The position numbers were made by a program, and so were the translations under genes. A stretch of 64,000 bases of DNA from Floccularia luteovirens (lineage: Eukaryota; Basidiomycota; Agaricomycetes; Agaricales; Squamanitaceae): NCBI GenBank assembly GCA_009739215.1, contig VSJF01000004.1, positions 558,001 to 622,000 of the forward strand, in the 5' to 3' direction. Of the stretch, positions 33,517 to 46,200 are shown piece after piece. The notes beneath the pieces are model-generated. The model was not told the DNA's origin. It saw only the letters and a list, made by a program, of their open reading frames with translations, and searched no databases. How positions within the stretch are numbered: the first letter of the stretch is position 1; each line of letters begins with the position of its first letter.

Positions 33517-36345
33517 CTATTGGTTCTTCTTGCTTTCTTCTGCACTGTCTACATCCGAGGCCAACACTTGACCATATTCGTTGATTCTCTTTGGGTCAAT
33601 CCGATATATCCACCGCTGGTAGTCAATTGTGTTAGTAAGTTGTAAACAAAATGCGAGTCAATCAATCACCTGATACAAGAAAACAAGAAACACGACATCA
33701 TCCCTGAAGGTTTTCGGAATTTGTTACAAGGCTATTCTTATGATGACCGACATAAAACCACATACCGGAAACAAGCAAGACGATGCAAAAATGGCATCTT
33801 GATGCAGAATCTAGATCAACATATGAGGCAAGATTGAAATCAAGAAAAATAGTTGAAACTTTACGCGAAAAAGTCATCGACAACTGTGGAAAGTGTCTTG
33901 TAAACCATAGCTTTCATCGGCATATGTGCAACACTCTAAGGAAGAGAAGGTTCAGCACACAAGAGGATGTATAAAAAATGGATGATGTACCTTTAACTTG
34001 TAATTGATGATCAACTGAGGGATGAGCTGCGCCTAGAACATATCTCAAGGTCAGTGATCACAAGACACAAGATTATGGAATGAAATGTCCGCACAAAACC
34101 GAACATGTACACAAACGAGGTCAGAGTCGATATGACAAAACTATACCATCCCTTGTGTGACTCATAAAGTAACGAGTACACAGAATATGCCATCAATGTT
34201 GGAATCGTTACGTAGGACACATAGCGGAAGGCCAACTTGTCGTATCTTCAAAGCATGGGTTAGAATTAAACCATATAAAATACTAAATATTCCTACTCTT
34301 GTGTTTTCTTCTCATCCTCGCTAAGAACATGTTTGTCTATTATGAAAAACAGTTAGTTTTGGAGCGCTGGATTTATTACAACCTAGTTACCCTTGATGTC
34401 GAGTTTATACGGTAGGGTGGAACCGGGAGGCGACTGAATAACTTTGATGTCCACAGCTTTTGTAATCTGACAGTTTTCATCAACGACAAGAGTTGAGATA
34501 AGGTTATATCTGGTTCTCACTTTCCATGCTTCTATGAGGACACCCATGCCAGAACCAAACAGGATCATCCAACTTGTGTTTTCATTGTTGTCGATGAGAT
34601 ATAAAAGAATTACGATTTGTACGAAGACATTGGTAACGATCTAGATTTTTAAGCGTTTATCAGTGTCACACCACAATGATCATTAGTTTACACATACAGT
34701 CCTATAATCAAGGTGCAATGATAATCAGCTTAATGCGATTATTCACAGCATATTAGAGAAAGTACCTGACGGAAACTCCGACCATCTCTTTCTTTTGGCG
34801 CCAATGAGAAACATCTGACTTGAAGGCCAACATCTCGAACCTTCCGACAGTTTTGTTGAGTAACACTGGGCAGGATATGTGTAATCAACACGTACAACAC
34901 ATGCAACACGCTCACAAGCCCTGTCAAACCTAGGAACCAAGGATTGGTTTCAAGCAACATACGCTTTACTTCATCGAGTTCTGCCCCCGATCCTCCCCCT
35001 TGTTGTTTAGCAGCCTCATTGAATCCATGTGTCATAGAAGCGAATATTTGGAACTTGAAGAAAGACATGGGTTGGAAAGTGATCTGCAAAGGCAGAGAGG
35101 GTGTTGTCATGTTAACCTCAGTGTAATGCGACCTAAGGTGCCAAAATTCATTAGCGAAAACTATGGGTTTATAGAATCCTGTTTTGCCAGTTGCGTCACG
35201 TTCTCCCTCAACAAGATGAACATCTACAGCCGATAAGATATGTGAATATGCGGGAGAATAATAGCTACTAACGTTCTAAGATAGGAGGAGGTAGCGTGTT
35301 GTAAGGAATAACGCCAGCATCGGATACCAACGCTAGTGTCACGTTCTATATAGAAGCTCAAGTTATCCTATCAATTGCAACCGTAATCTAGAACTCACTC
35401 TGTGCCAATGTGGGACTATGACGTCGGCCTATCCAAAAATCAGCATATAATGAGCTAAAAAAAAATTGGAGGCGAATACCTCTTCCGGTTCTTCGACATC
35501 TTCAACTGCATTATGAGATAGTAGATGCTTCTCTTTGCGAACTTTCACTCTTGCCAGGTATGGCGTCAGTACTGGACACAAAAACGATAACGTTAGGTGT
35601 GAAGGTAATGCTGCAAGATGAACACTCACGCTTTCGTACATGGTGGATATCATATGCATTATAGGATTTACTTTGGGGGTCAGGACTAGCACCATTCTTT
35701 GTCAGAAATATGTCGGCCCATAGTGAGCCATTTCTCAATACACTCTGAAAATTGATTTTGTCAAGATATCAGAACCAAAGTTCAAGGAGCTCACCTCGGG
35801 AAAGGTCACATCATACTCAACGACTCGGGCATCATTAAAGTCCCCAAAGGTGATATTATTCCAGACAAAACGCGGCAACCCTTCATCGATGTCTTTACGA
35901 TAGGCAGACGTCCATTTGGTAAAAACGTCTCCATGGGGTGAAGTCGAGATATAGACATGCATATCAAGAGTTTGACCCAGAGGCCATGCGACAGCAGCTT
36001 GAGTAGGGGGCAATGACCAGGGGTTTACGGCAACAGCGTCGCCATCGGTTTCTGGCCCAGGTCCAGCCGCAGGTGTTGCAAGTGGAGGTTTTGGTGGGGA
36101 AGCAAAAAATTTGCTGACTACAAATCATTGAGATTATAGGTAGTTTAAGGGGTTCAAGGTAACTCACTCAGTTGCGATACTGCCCATGCCAGAAATAAGT
36201 GCTGAAGAACAACATATGTTCAGTACTCGCCAATGACATGATAATGTGATGGACAGCAGACCTGAGCAATCTTCAGTACTTTTTGCAGAGTGGTTTCGGG
36301 TTCTGCATTCTGTTGGCGGGGTACAGCCTGTCCTGGTTCGGACAT
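33517..36345 (-). CDS. CLPTM1-family multipass membrane protein
   Basis: Nineteen exons: 36345-36262, 36201-36168, 36117-35795, 35744-35630, 35571-35480, 35428-35399, 35345-35273, 35223-34896, 34840-34766, 34701-34698, 34640-34521, 34466-34391, 34336-34297, 34245-34095, 34032-33991, 33935-33865, 33810-33766, 33703-33670, 33615-33517, giving 611 aa. Family signatures are FANEFWHLRSHY, ITFQPMSFFKFQIFASM, LAFKSDVSHWRQKKEMVGVS, FVQIVILLYLIDNNENTSWM, LIPQLIINYKLKSVAHMP and YQRWIYRIDPKRINEYGQVL. An N-terminal hydrophobic segment precedes a large luminal domain, and several membrane segments lie in the C-terminal half. Human CLPTM1 and CLPTM1L sit in the ER and Golgi; CLPTM1L has been reported to scramble GlcN-PI in GPI synthesis. 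This would fit functionally with the PGAP1-type gene nearby, but linkage is not evidence of that. The 4-nt exon is discussed separately. Confidence 0.93.
34698..34701 (-). other. predicted 4-nt microexon in the CLPTM1-family gene
   Basis: The minus strand reads TTATAG|GACT|GTATGT. The preceding exon ends in phase 2 (GTC AG) and the next begins ATCGTTACC in phase 0. Only a 4-nt exon joins them and recreates the conserved SVRTIVTNVFVQ stretch of the family. Direct joining shifts the frame. Confidence 0.75.
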
Positions 36346-37300
36346 AGTGGTTATGAGATATATTAACCTGTGTGTAGAGATGAAGTAGCACACTGAGATG
36401 TATGGAATTTCAGTATACGATTCAGGAACGTCACCGCGTCACCACGTGACAAAATGGTGGAAGTCATGACATTGATTCAAATTGCAGTTTGTCAGTGTCA
36501 GAATAAAATTTCTTTGCCATGCATATACATCAAAGATCGGCCTATATACAATTCTATCCCATCGTTCAGATTTTCTCTTCATACAAGACCAGGTTAGACA
36601 CAGTAAATAATAATATGTCAACACAAAGGCATTTTGTGGTCTTTTTTAGATGACATTAATTCAAAAGCGTCTAGGGGTAAACAATCCGAACAATCTGATA
36701 GTTACATAAATCATGATTCGGTTATAACGGTCTGGGCAATGTTAAAACATTTCATCTCTGGAACAAAATCGAAAATATGAAATTTATGGTGAAATGTATC
36801 ATACTTACAGATACTTACAGTTGTACATGCAAAGTAATCACTCACACGATCCAAATATAATGCTCTCACGCTGCTGACAATAGAAAATAACCATGGGGGT
36901 GCCGATAGTTGTCAAGATAACAAGATCGATATCTTGGGCATTGATATCGAGCAAGCTGTTGAACGTCTTGGGTCGGTGGAATATTCCGGAGAACGTCACA
37001 CGTGATGAAACCCGCAACCCTTTGCCCATGCTCACCATCACGTGCCTTGGAAACCCTCTGCCCAAGTTCCTTTATTTCAGCTCAACTTGTATCGCGCTTT
37101 CTACCCATCACCATCCCCATCCCAAGCCTATCCCATCTCTCCCCACATTGTAAGCATTACTCCCCTCGTTGTTCCCCCGCGTCCGCTCATTTTTCTTTCA
37201 TTTCTTAGCAACCAACTCACCCCCAATTCAAACCTTCTTCTGCTGTACGTTCACGACGCGTTATTTACGCGTTACCATCATTTTCTAACATTTGTCTTAG
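36346..37300. promoter_or_regulatory. divergent promoter region of CLPTM1-like and 14-3-3 genes
   Basis: A 955-bp region with three CACGTG E-boxes: 36443-36448, about 100 bp upstream of the CLPTM1-like ATG, and 36999-37004 and 37039-37044 upstream of 14-3-3. A heat-shock-element-like array, GAATATTCCGGAG, lies at 36979-36991. The 14-3-3 ATG directly follows TTTGTCTTAG, so the end of this region is probably a 5' UTR intron. Confidence 0.45.
37150..37300 (+). other. probable 5' UTR intron of 14-3-3
   Basis: A GTAAGC donor at 37150 and a TTTGTCTTAG acceptor ending at 37300 bracket 151 nt directly in front of the ATG. The acceptor placement is striking, but the donor is not proven; other GT sites lie between. 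Confidence 0.45.
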
Positions 37301-38235
37301 ATGCCTGAATCACGCGAAGACTCTGTCTACCTCGCCAAGCTCGCTGAGCAGGCTGAGCGATATGAAGGTCTGTTTCACCCATCAATGTCATGTTACGGTA
37401 CTAATACTAAATTCGGAAAACAGAGATGGTCGAGAACATGAAGCGTGTTGCTTCAGCCGACCAAGAATTGACCGTTGAGGAACGCAATCTCCTCTCGGTT
37501 GCATACAAGAATGTCATTGGTGCACGACGTGCATCGTGGAGAATAGTATCGTCAATCGAGCAGAAAGAAGAGTCAAAGGGTAATGAAGCTCAAGTGTCGA
37601 TGATCAAGGGTTACCGGGAAAAGATTGAGAGCGAACTTGCCAAAATCTGTGAAGACATCCTTGATGTCCTTGACAAGCACCTCATCCCTTCTGCTGCATC
37701 AGGAGAGTCAAAGGTGTTCTACCACAAGATGTAAGTCAGATTTATGATATTGTAGCTCCTCATTCTCATCAATACATATTATAGGATGGGAGACTATCAT
37801 CGTTACCTTGCCGAGTTTGCTACTGGTGACAAACGCAAAGATAGTGCAGACAAGTCACTAGAAGCCTACAAAGCAGCATCAGACGTTGCTGTCACTGAAC
37901 TCCCTCCTACACACCCCATCCGCCTCGGTCTTGCCCTCAACTTCTCTGTCTTCTACTATGAAATTCTCAACAGCCCTGATCGCGCCTGTCATCTTGCCAA
38001 ACAGGCATTCGATGATGCTATTGCTGAGCTCGACACACTGTCAGAAGAAAGCTACAAGGATTCTACATTGATCATGCAATTGCTAAGAGATAACTTGACA
38101 TTATGGACATCTGACATGCAAGACTCCGGTTCGTTGACCTGTTTTCACCCGAAACATACTTCGACTGATTTTCTATATCTAGCAGATAAGCCTGCAGATG
38201 CTAAGGATGAGGCCGATGCTCCCGTTGACGAGTAA
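37301..38235 (+). CDS. 14-3-3 family adaptor protein
   Basis: Four exons: 37301-37367, 37424-37730, 37785-38128, 38183-38235, giving 256 aa, normal for the family. The two 14-3-3 signatures are [20 protein letters not shown] and [20 protein letters not shown]. The phosphoserine-binding basic triad is present: Lys in LLSVAYKNV and Arg in GARRASWR and SVFYYEI-flanking helices. The C-terminal tail DEADAPVDE is short and acidic. The protein dimerises and binds phosphoserine/threonine clients in signalling, cell cycle and stress responses. Exon 4 encodes only the variable tail. Confidence 0.97.
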
Positions 38236-38636
38236 ATCTTGTTCTGTCTTTCCATTTTTCTTTCGCATTATTTGCCTGTCTATTGTGCAACCTTGCAGGG
38301 TTTCATCCTCCTTTGGATGCCGACCTTTCCCACACTCCTCACCTTTGATCATTAGATCTTGTTGCCGTATCCTCAAATACTCTTTATTAGTTTCATTTTC
38401 ATATAGTCTGTTAAAGACATCGTAAATCTTGAGACTTGAATTTGCAAGAATGGTAAACTATGATAATTTTATCTGGGCCAAGTTATGTAAAATCCTTTGG
38501 AAGAATTGTTTTTAAGAGCATATTGAATGTTTGGGAACTTTGTCTGAAAGAGTAAGTGAACCAAAATAAGCGTAATGAACATGATGTCTGCCTACCACAT
38601 GAATACAAACCCTTACACTTGCCTCTCTTCCAGAGG
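38236..38636. other. intergenic region
   Basis: About 400 bp with the 3' UTR of 14-3-3 and the promoter of the PGAP1-like gene. Nothing else is recognised. Confidence 0.5.
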
Positions 38637-41600
38637 ATGTCAACACCCACCACATATACACTAGGGATATTTGCTATTTTAACAATACTTATCTCCTATT
38701 CAGCACACCTGTATGTAACGGAGAATTTATCACCACAGGGATGTCGAATGTCATGGATGTCCCCATCTTACTTGCTTCAAGAAAAATTTGACTCTTCGTG
38801 GACACCATTGGCAAAGCGCTATTCGTTATGGTTATACCGTGAAGTGGGTTGGGACCCTGGTCAAGTGAGTCAATCTCGATAGCCACGTCCATATCTGTCT
38901 TGTATTCATCATGTCCGTTGGTTCATAGGGAGACGTTGATAGTGTTCCTGTTCTTTTCATTCCTGGAAATGCCGGTTCATCGCGTCAAGTTCGTTCAGTT
39001 GCATCATCTGCAACAAGGCAGTTCTATTCATCTCCTTTTGTTGTGGCGGATGAATTCAAGTCACTCCCGGTGAAGCCCCTTGATGTTTTTGCAGGTAAGA
39101 ACGCCTCCTTTTCCGCAGCTTCAGCCTTGTCACCTTATTATACGTTTGGTTCTTAGTGGAATTCAATGAAGATCTTAGTGCATTCCATGGCCCCACACTT
39201 GAGGCCCAGATCAGATATACCTCGAGTGCTATTTCCTACATTCTCTCCCTGTATCCCCCACACACCGAGATCATAGTCATGGGCCATTCCATGGGTGGCA
39301 TTGTGGCGACATCCCTACTTCCATCCAATAATATCTCGGCTGTAATTACCATGTCAACACCATACACGCTCCCTCCTGCTCGGTTTGATGCACGAATCGA
39401 TGGTTTATACGCCAAGGTTCGGCGAACATTAGAAACGGACGCAACTCCAATTGTATCTCTGTGTGGGGGTGCAACTGATGTCATGATACCTTCTGAATCA
39501 TGTGTCCTCCCTTCAGTTTCTAGTAATCTGTTCAGGAGGACAATCTTCACATCTGCATTAGAGGGTGCTTGGACTGGGGTGGGGCACCGTGAAATGGTAT
39601 GGTGTCATCAAGTCCGTTGGCGGGTTGCAAGGGCTGCACTAGAAACTGGTTCATCGAAATCTCCATCCCAAAGAATGTTTCTTTTAGACAAGTGGCTACG
39701 GGATGGCCACAACCTCCCCCCAGATATCCCAACAGACAGCCAAAGTGTCGAATCAGATATAAAAGATGTATGGACATATTCCGTTCTGTCTCAGCATAGA
39801 AACCTACTGCTGCAAACCCCCAAAAATGCAAAGACATACCTGTTGCCACTCCCGAGAGACAACTCTTCATCGCCTTCTGTTGTATTCTCAGTTTTCGTGT
39901 CAGGTGGTTCTATCGGGCCGGTCTCTCCCCAAAATAAGATACCCCTACACATATCGGTTCTTGACTGCACAATCCCGTCCGAGTCAACTGAAGTTAATGC
40001 AAAATGCAGTCCTTTAAAACCCAGAAGTCTAAAACTTATTCCAAATCCTGTGCCAGGGGAACCATTCCCTGTTCCTGGACATGGTTCAGACGAATCGGAA
40101 GGAGTTGTGTTATATGAAGCAGATATCCTGCTATCTGGGGATATGCAGAATGACGAACGTTACGTGGGAGTCCAAGTAGAAAATCCTGATGGTAGGGGTT
40201 GGATTGTGGGTGGATTCAATGTAGAACCACCATTGAACAATGACAGTGGCATGCTCGGTAAGTCACTCATTCTATTTTGTGTTTGTAGTTTCCTCATAGT
40301 CAGTCTTGCGCAACAGCTGCATTGTTCGGGATCACAGTCAATCTAGTACTAGATGCCGAAGAAACTCTGCGGACATCCATGAAATTCCCTAACCTGATCA
40401 CCAATGCAATCATTGCCTACCAGGTAACTCCTATCTTGAAAAATGGGTATAGATGTACAAGTTGGTATACGTAATAATATCATTCGAAAACCATCTGAAG
40501 TTTTTTTTTTTTTTTTGGCTAGACCCACTCCTGCCTCCGATTATCACATATACATCACACGCAGTCGAAACACATTACTATCCACTTATAGGTCTCCGAG
40601 ATCAACGCATTTTATTACACACGCATATACCCGCGCCACACATACCATCACCTCAAGTTTCTTCTGGCGGACTTAATTTCACTATCTATACCTCTGGGTC
40701 GTCAGGTTGCGGCAACGCTCTGCAAGGTTTCTATGTTCAGCTAGATTTATTTGCTACCATGGGTCGTATAGCAACTCGTTACATGATCACCATTGTCAGC
40801 TGGTCGATTGGTGTGACTTCTTTAGTACTCTTTTATGCATGGGGGATGGACAAACAAGGTGGTACGGAACTATTTTTCAGATACTCTAACCTCTATTTCT
40901 AACCATAGCTGTTTCTATTAATAGTACAAATGCCGACAATATCTGAATCTCTGATTACCTTTGGTCACAAAATGTTCCGCTACTTGATGCCAGTTTCATT
41001 CATTTTTTCGTTACTCCCCTTATCCGAAAGGTACTTTCTGGGAAATAAGGGATCTCTCATCTTCGCTCCTCTTGCGCCGTTGATGTTACTGGTCGCAAGT
41101 GGCCTCGTTTTTACCAGTTGGTGGATTCTTTCCATATTTATCTGGTTCGTCGCCAATGTTTCGAAGTTTGTACTAGGAAAGTAAGTCAATATTTATGGCG
41201 TTGAATGATCATCATTTCTCATGTCAAAAACATAGGAGACGAGAAAAAACTGGCATCCAGAGAGGCACATTGATTTCAATGTGTATCGTCTTCATATTAA
41301 TTCTGCTGTTTATTCCATGGCAAGTGGCTTATCTAGGTGCTTGGATTCTCCAGCTTTATTCATGTTCATCTGGACGAGTTGAACTTTCTTCGGCATATCA
41401 ATCTGAACAGAGAGCTTTATCAATTCCTCTTGTTGATCTTTCTACCGATCCTGCTGATGGGGACTTCAACACAGAAGTTTATGTCCCACGCCAACAAATT
41501 CCACAGAACTACATCATTATGAAACAGAATAACCTTAACCATAATGACCACATACTCCTACTTATGACATGGCTTATCCCTCTTGTGGCACCTGTCCTAG

Positions 41601-41976
41601 CTGTCTGGGTTCGGACCCTAATGATTGCGGGATTGACAACACCTTTTGATGGCGACCATTTTTTCCTTTCTGTCGCGCCGTACTTGATTCTCGTGGATTT
41701 CGCTTCATGGGCTCCAGGTCCAATCTTTGATCAGCGGTCAAGGTATGAGTATCATTTCTGCCAGGCAAACTTAACAAAATTGACTTTATGTGTAGTGCGG
41801 AAACTATTTCTGTGCGATGGGTATTCGCTGGAATAGCTGCGGTTGCATTCCTTATTGGATCCAGAAAACCTTATGATATCTTCAATGCAGCATCTATTGG
41901 ATTTTGTATTATCGTTGTGCTTCGAATAGGTCGACGGTACTGGGGAGGATCACCTTATTTTTCACATCGTATTTAG
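38637..41976 (+). CDS. BST1: GPI inositol-deacylase, PGAP1/Bst1 family
   Basis: Eight exons: 38637-38864, 38929-39094, 39157-40257, 40317-40454, 40523-40858, 40925-41180, 41236-41742, 41796-41976, giving 970 aa. An N-terminal membrane anchor ([19 protein letters not shown]) is followed by a luminal alpha/beta hydrolase. The PGAP1 motif is [18 protein letters not shown] and the catalytic serine lies in [13 protein letters not shown] near residue 175. The C-terminal third has multiple hydrophobic segments ([39 protein letters not shown]). The enzyme removes the acyl chain from inositol of GPI anchors in the ER, which allows export of GPI proteins. Intron 4 ends in a 16-T polypyrimidine tract (40501-40516). 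Its donor at 40455 was chosen because it alone preserves frame. Confidence 0.93.
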
Positions 41977-43228
41977 CTGGAGATATACATAACATGGATA
42001 AAATCAGACATCAGGAACTGCGATCAATTGTGATACTTCATGATCAGGAACATCGCGGGGTTGTTCACACAATCTGGTGTGCTTTTTATAAACGTGTTAC
42101 ATAAGATGTACCCAAGGTACAAAAGGGTATAAGAGGTGCGGAACAGGACCGGAAACAATGGTCCTTTTATAACTTGTCGCTGGCATTTATTTGTTCTGTC
42201 CAAGTTTTTACATGGCGGGCAATAATACTACTCGTTGTAACGACACACACCTCAGCTATGATTAACACAAGTACATAATCGGAGAGGATCTCCGGCTTTA
42301 ATTATTGCACACTTTGTGGGCACCGATTGATCACATCAGAAACACGAAACAAGGATCTGGTTCTGCCCGGATTCAAGACTCTTAACTATAAACGCTACGG
42401 TTCAATTAGATTCTCATGGTGACATATCGGGAAACACGGCATGTGATTGAGCGCTTCGTCTCAAGGTAACTTCGGAGGCCACAAAAGAGCTAAGAAGAAT
42501 GCTGTGGTACGATTGATCATCAAACCATATTGTTCCAAATCAATGAGAGCCATCCAGCTATACAACATACACACGTTGCATCCGTTATGTAGACGGTAGG
42601 GTTTTTAGGGATCTATCCTGTCAAAAGTGCTCCAGGTTGCGTATACATTGCAACAATGACTCAAAAGAACGGGATGTGACGGACAAATGTGGCCAGGAAG
42701 CCGGTTTTGTATTTGAGATGACTCATCGGGCTGAGCCACAATTCACAGCCATACACAATGATGCAGGTAGAGAACACTAAACAGTGTCGCATGTCGTTGC
42801 ATGGAGCTATGAGACGAACATTCTGTGAGAGGACTAATGCTGTTGCTTCTTTGGGTCGCAAGTCACAGCCACATGGCGATATCGATTCCCCCTAGTCAAT
42901 CTGAGGGTCCAATTATTATTTAGATAAGCATAGCAAAAAAATCAACCAAAGCAAGAAACAGGAAGGTAATATTAATGTAATTAGAATGTTATGGGGAATA
43001 ATATAGTAGGAGGGTCAACCACAAAGTTTTTGACAGACTTGAGATGGCACTGGGAGAGCGGATTGTGGAATCTAATTATAAAAGGCAATTTACCCACGCA
43101 GAACCATTTGAGTAACATAACTCGTCCTAGTTAGAACTCCGCCACACACTCTCTTAGCTTTACTACACCCAGAACTGTTGGGAGGAGAAGTCAAACACTT
43201 TAAAAAAAACAGTTTCCTTTCCATAGCA
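41977..43228. other. 1.25 kb intergenic region
   Basis: It holds the 3' UTR of the PGAP1-like gene and the promoter of the KDM5 gene. No coding frame with motif support, no repeat and no RNA gene is recognised. Confidence 0.5.
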
Positions 43229-46200
43229 ATGCACGGCAGCCCTTCTGCTGCCACCCCCCGTGGAACTCCTTCTCGTCGAGGAAAATCACCCCGATTTTCC
43301 AACGACAGCGTGTTACAAGGTGGATCCGGCACTTTGTCCGCTAATTTTCCAAATAAACCTGCCGCTACATTCACCTCATCCCTAAATATCCTCATCGAAG
43401 GTACCGTACCTACCGATGACGATTCGGCAGAAGAATCGGGTCCTACCGACAGTAAAGCAACAGCACCAGCGGAATCCAGACGGGCTCCTCGCAAATCCAA
43501 GACCGATGCCTTGGCAGCACTGAATAATCACGCAAGGTTGACCTCGGTTGGAGCAGACGAAACTGAAATTTTTGAAGACTTGACAGAGAAATATCGCAAT
43601 GTCCCTCCTATTTCTGTCCCTCCAATATTGGACTTGTCGACAGTTAAGACATCTCATTCACGCAGCGCTAACCCATCGCATCCCCCGCCTCGACCCTTTG
43701 GTCTTCAGGATTGCCCCGAATTTCGGCCTACAGCAGATGAATTCAAGGATCCTATGGCGTACATCAAATCAATATCTCCTTCTGCGAAGGAATATGGTAT
43801 CTGCAAGATAATACCCCCTGCGGAATGGTCTATGCCTTTTGTTACAGATACGGAGGTCTGTTATTAGTAATTTAGCCTCATAAGCTGTGTTTCATTTTTC
43901 ATTTTTTAGAATTTTCGCTTCAAAACCCGCCTCCAGAGGCTAAATTCCATCGAGGCATCATCAAGAGCTAAAATCAATTTTTTGGAACAACTATATCGTT
44001 TCCATAAGCAACAAGGCAACCCAAGGGTTGCTGTTCCAACAATCAACCATAAGCCACTCGATCTCTGGCTCTTGCGAAAAGAAGTCCAGAAGTTGGGCGG
44101 TTATGATGCGGTCAGTCTGGGCATAGCTTTCCAATCATAAGTTGAATCACTCATACTTTGTGTGTATCAGGTTAACAAGGGAAAGGGATGGTCAGATTTG
44201 GGCCGCATTCTTGGCTATCGGGGGATTCCAGGGCTTTCAACGCAAATCAAGAATTCCTATACCCGCGTTATCCTCCCTTACGAACATTTCTGCGATCGGG
44301 CACGGAATTCTCCAACAATGTCGCCAATCATAACACGTGACTCTTTATTAAAAACTCACACTAACATGCAAACTTCATCAACATCTGGCAAATCGCGTTT
44401 GAGCGCAGTGACTCCAACCAATGACACCAGCCCACCGGGCAGTCCTTTAACTACAACGTCGAGTCCATTATCTGAGCCCCCTGATGACTCCGAGTACAAA
44501 GATGCCAATGGTACCAAAGGTCCAGGCACCAGACCTCGGCGAAGCACAAGAATGGGTTCAGAGCAGTCTATTTGTATGTTACACCCACAAGCTCCTTTAA
44601 TTGTTGAAGCTAATTCATTATATCCACCAGCTCCAAAGAAAGCTTCTTCCAGCGTCACACTTCCGTCTCCTGTCATTCCATCACCAGTTTTCTATGATAA
44701 GCAGCAAGCAGACACCAAAGTAGGAACACCGGAGGTACGAAATTTTCGTTATTTGAGAATTTCTACCACATAATCATTGTCTTGATTAGCAAACCTGTGA
44801 AATATGTCATAGAAAAAATCGTGGAGAAGAAATGTTGTTATGTGATGGCTGTGACTGTGGTAAGTTATGGATGATATAAAATCCTTTCACTTTTCTGATG
44901 CTATTATTATCAGGATTTCACATGTTCTGTCTTGACCCTCCTCTAGAAACAATTCCAAAGGAGCAATGGTTCTGCTTCACATGTTTGTCTGGAACAGGTG
45001 GTGATTTCGGCTTTGACGAAGGTGAAGAGCATAGCTTGTCCACCTTCCAGGCTCGTGACCTTGAGTTCCGAAAAATGTGGTTCGAAGCACATCCCCCATC
45101 ACAACCACCATATAATCGTTCAATGCCAGAAAACATGAAGAACCGCATTGGTGATCTTGTAATAACTGAATATGATGTCGAAGAAGAGTTTTGGCGCCTC
45201 GTCCAGTCTCAACATGAGACCGTTGAAATTGAGTATGGTGCTGACGTTCATTCGACTACTCATGGAAGGTGGGTAGTATTTAGGTCATCTGCGATCACTC
45301 GTTGATAGTAGATGTAGTGCGATGCCAACTTTAGAATCACATCCCATGGATCCATACTCCAAGGATCCGTGGAACCTGAACAATATTCCCATCTTATCCG
45401 AATCTTTGCTTCGATACATCAAGTCAGATATTTCTGGAATGACTGTCCCGTGGACTTATGTTGGAATGGCATTTTCGACTTTTTGCTGGCACAATGAGGT
45501 ATTACCTACTTTGATTTCATGGCTGTGCAATTCTAACTGGTCTAAAAAGGATCATTATACATATAGTATCAATTTTAGTAAGTTATCATTCTACTTTCGT
45601 GGAGAGCACTCTGTGACACGAAACCTAAGTGCACTGGGGTGAAACTAAGACATGGTATGGCATCCCCGGAGATGACGCCGAAAAATTCGAAGCTGCCATC
45701 AAATGTGAAGCTCCAGATTTATTTGAAGCTCAACCAGACCTCCTTTTCCAGCTTGTGACTCTCATGAATCCACAGCGGGTTACAGAAGCTGGAGTACGAG
45801 TGTATGCCTGCAATCAAAGAGCAGGAGAATTTGTCATTACCTTCCCTAAAGCGTACCATGCAGGATTCAACCATGGAGTGCGTTTACAAATAGATTCCAA
45901 TATTGGGATCATACTAACATGAATCCAGCTGAACTTCAATGAAGCTGTTAATTTCGCATTACCTGACTGGCTATCATACGGACGTGATTGCGTTCAAAGA
46001 TACCGAGAGCATCGGAAGCTTCCTGTGTTCTCACATGATGAGCTTCTAATTACTATTACACAACAATCACAGTCAATAAAGACAGCGATGTGGTGAGTGT
46101 AATTAGTTATGCCTCCATGCTTTGATACTTATCATACATTAGGTTGATCGAGAGTCTTCAGGAAATGACGGAAAGGGAAATAACAAATCGTCAAAGAGCT

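Noticed and set aside
40443..40522. Coding read-through containing a poly-Phe run in the PGAP1-like gene
   Set aside because: The 16 T residues followed by GGCTAG are a typical polypyrimidine tract and acceptor; removing 40455-40522 keeps frame and yields the family sequence.
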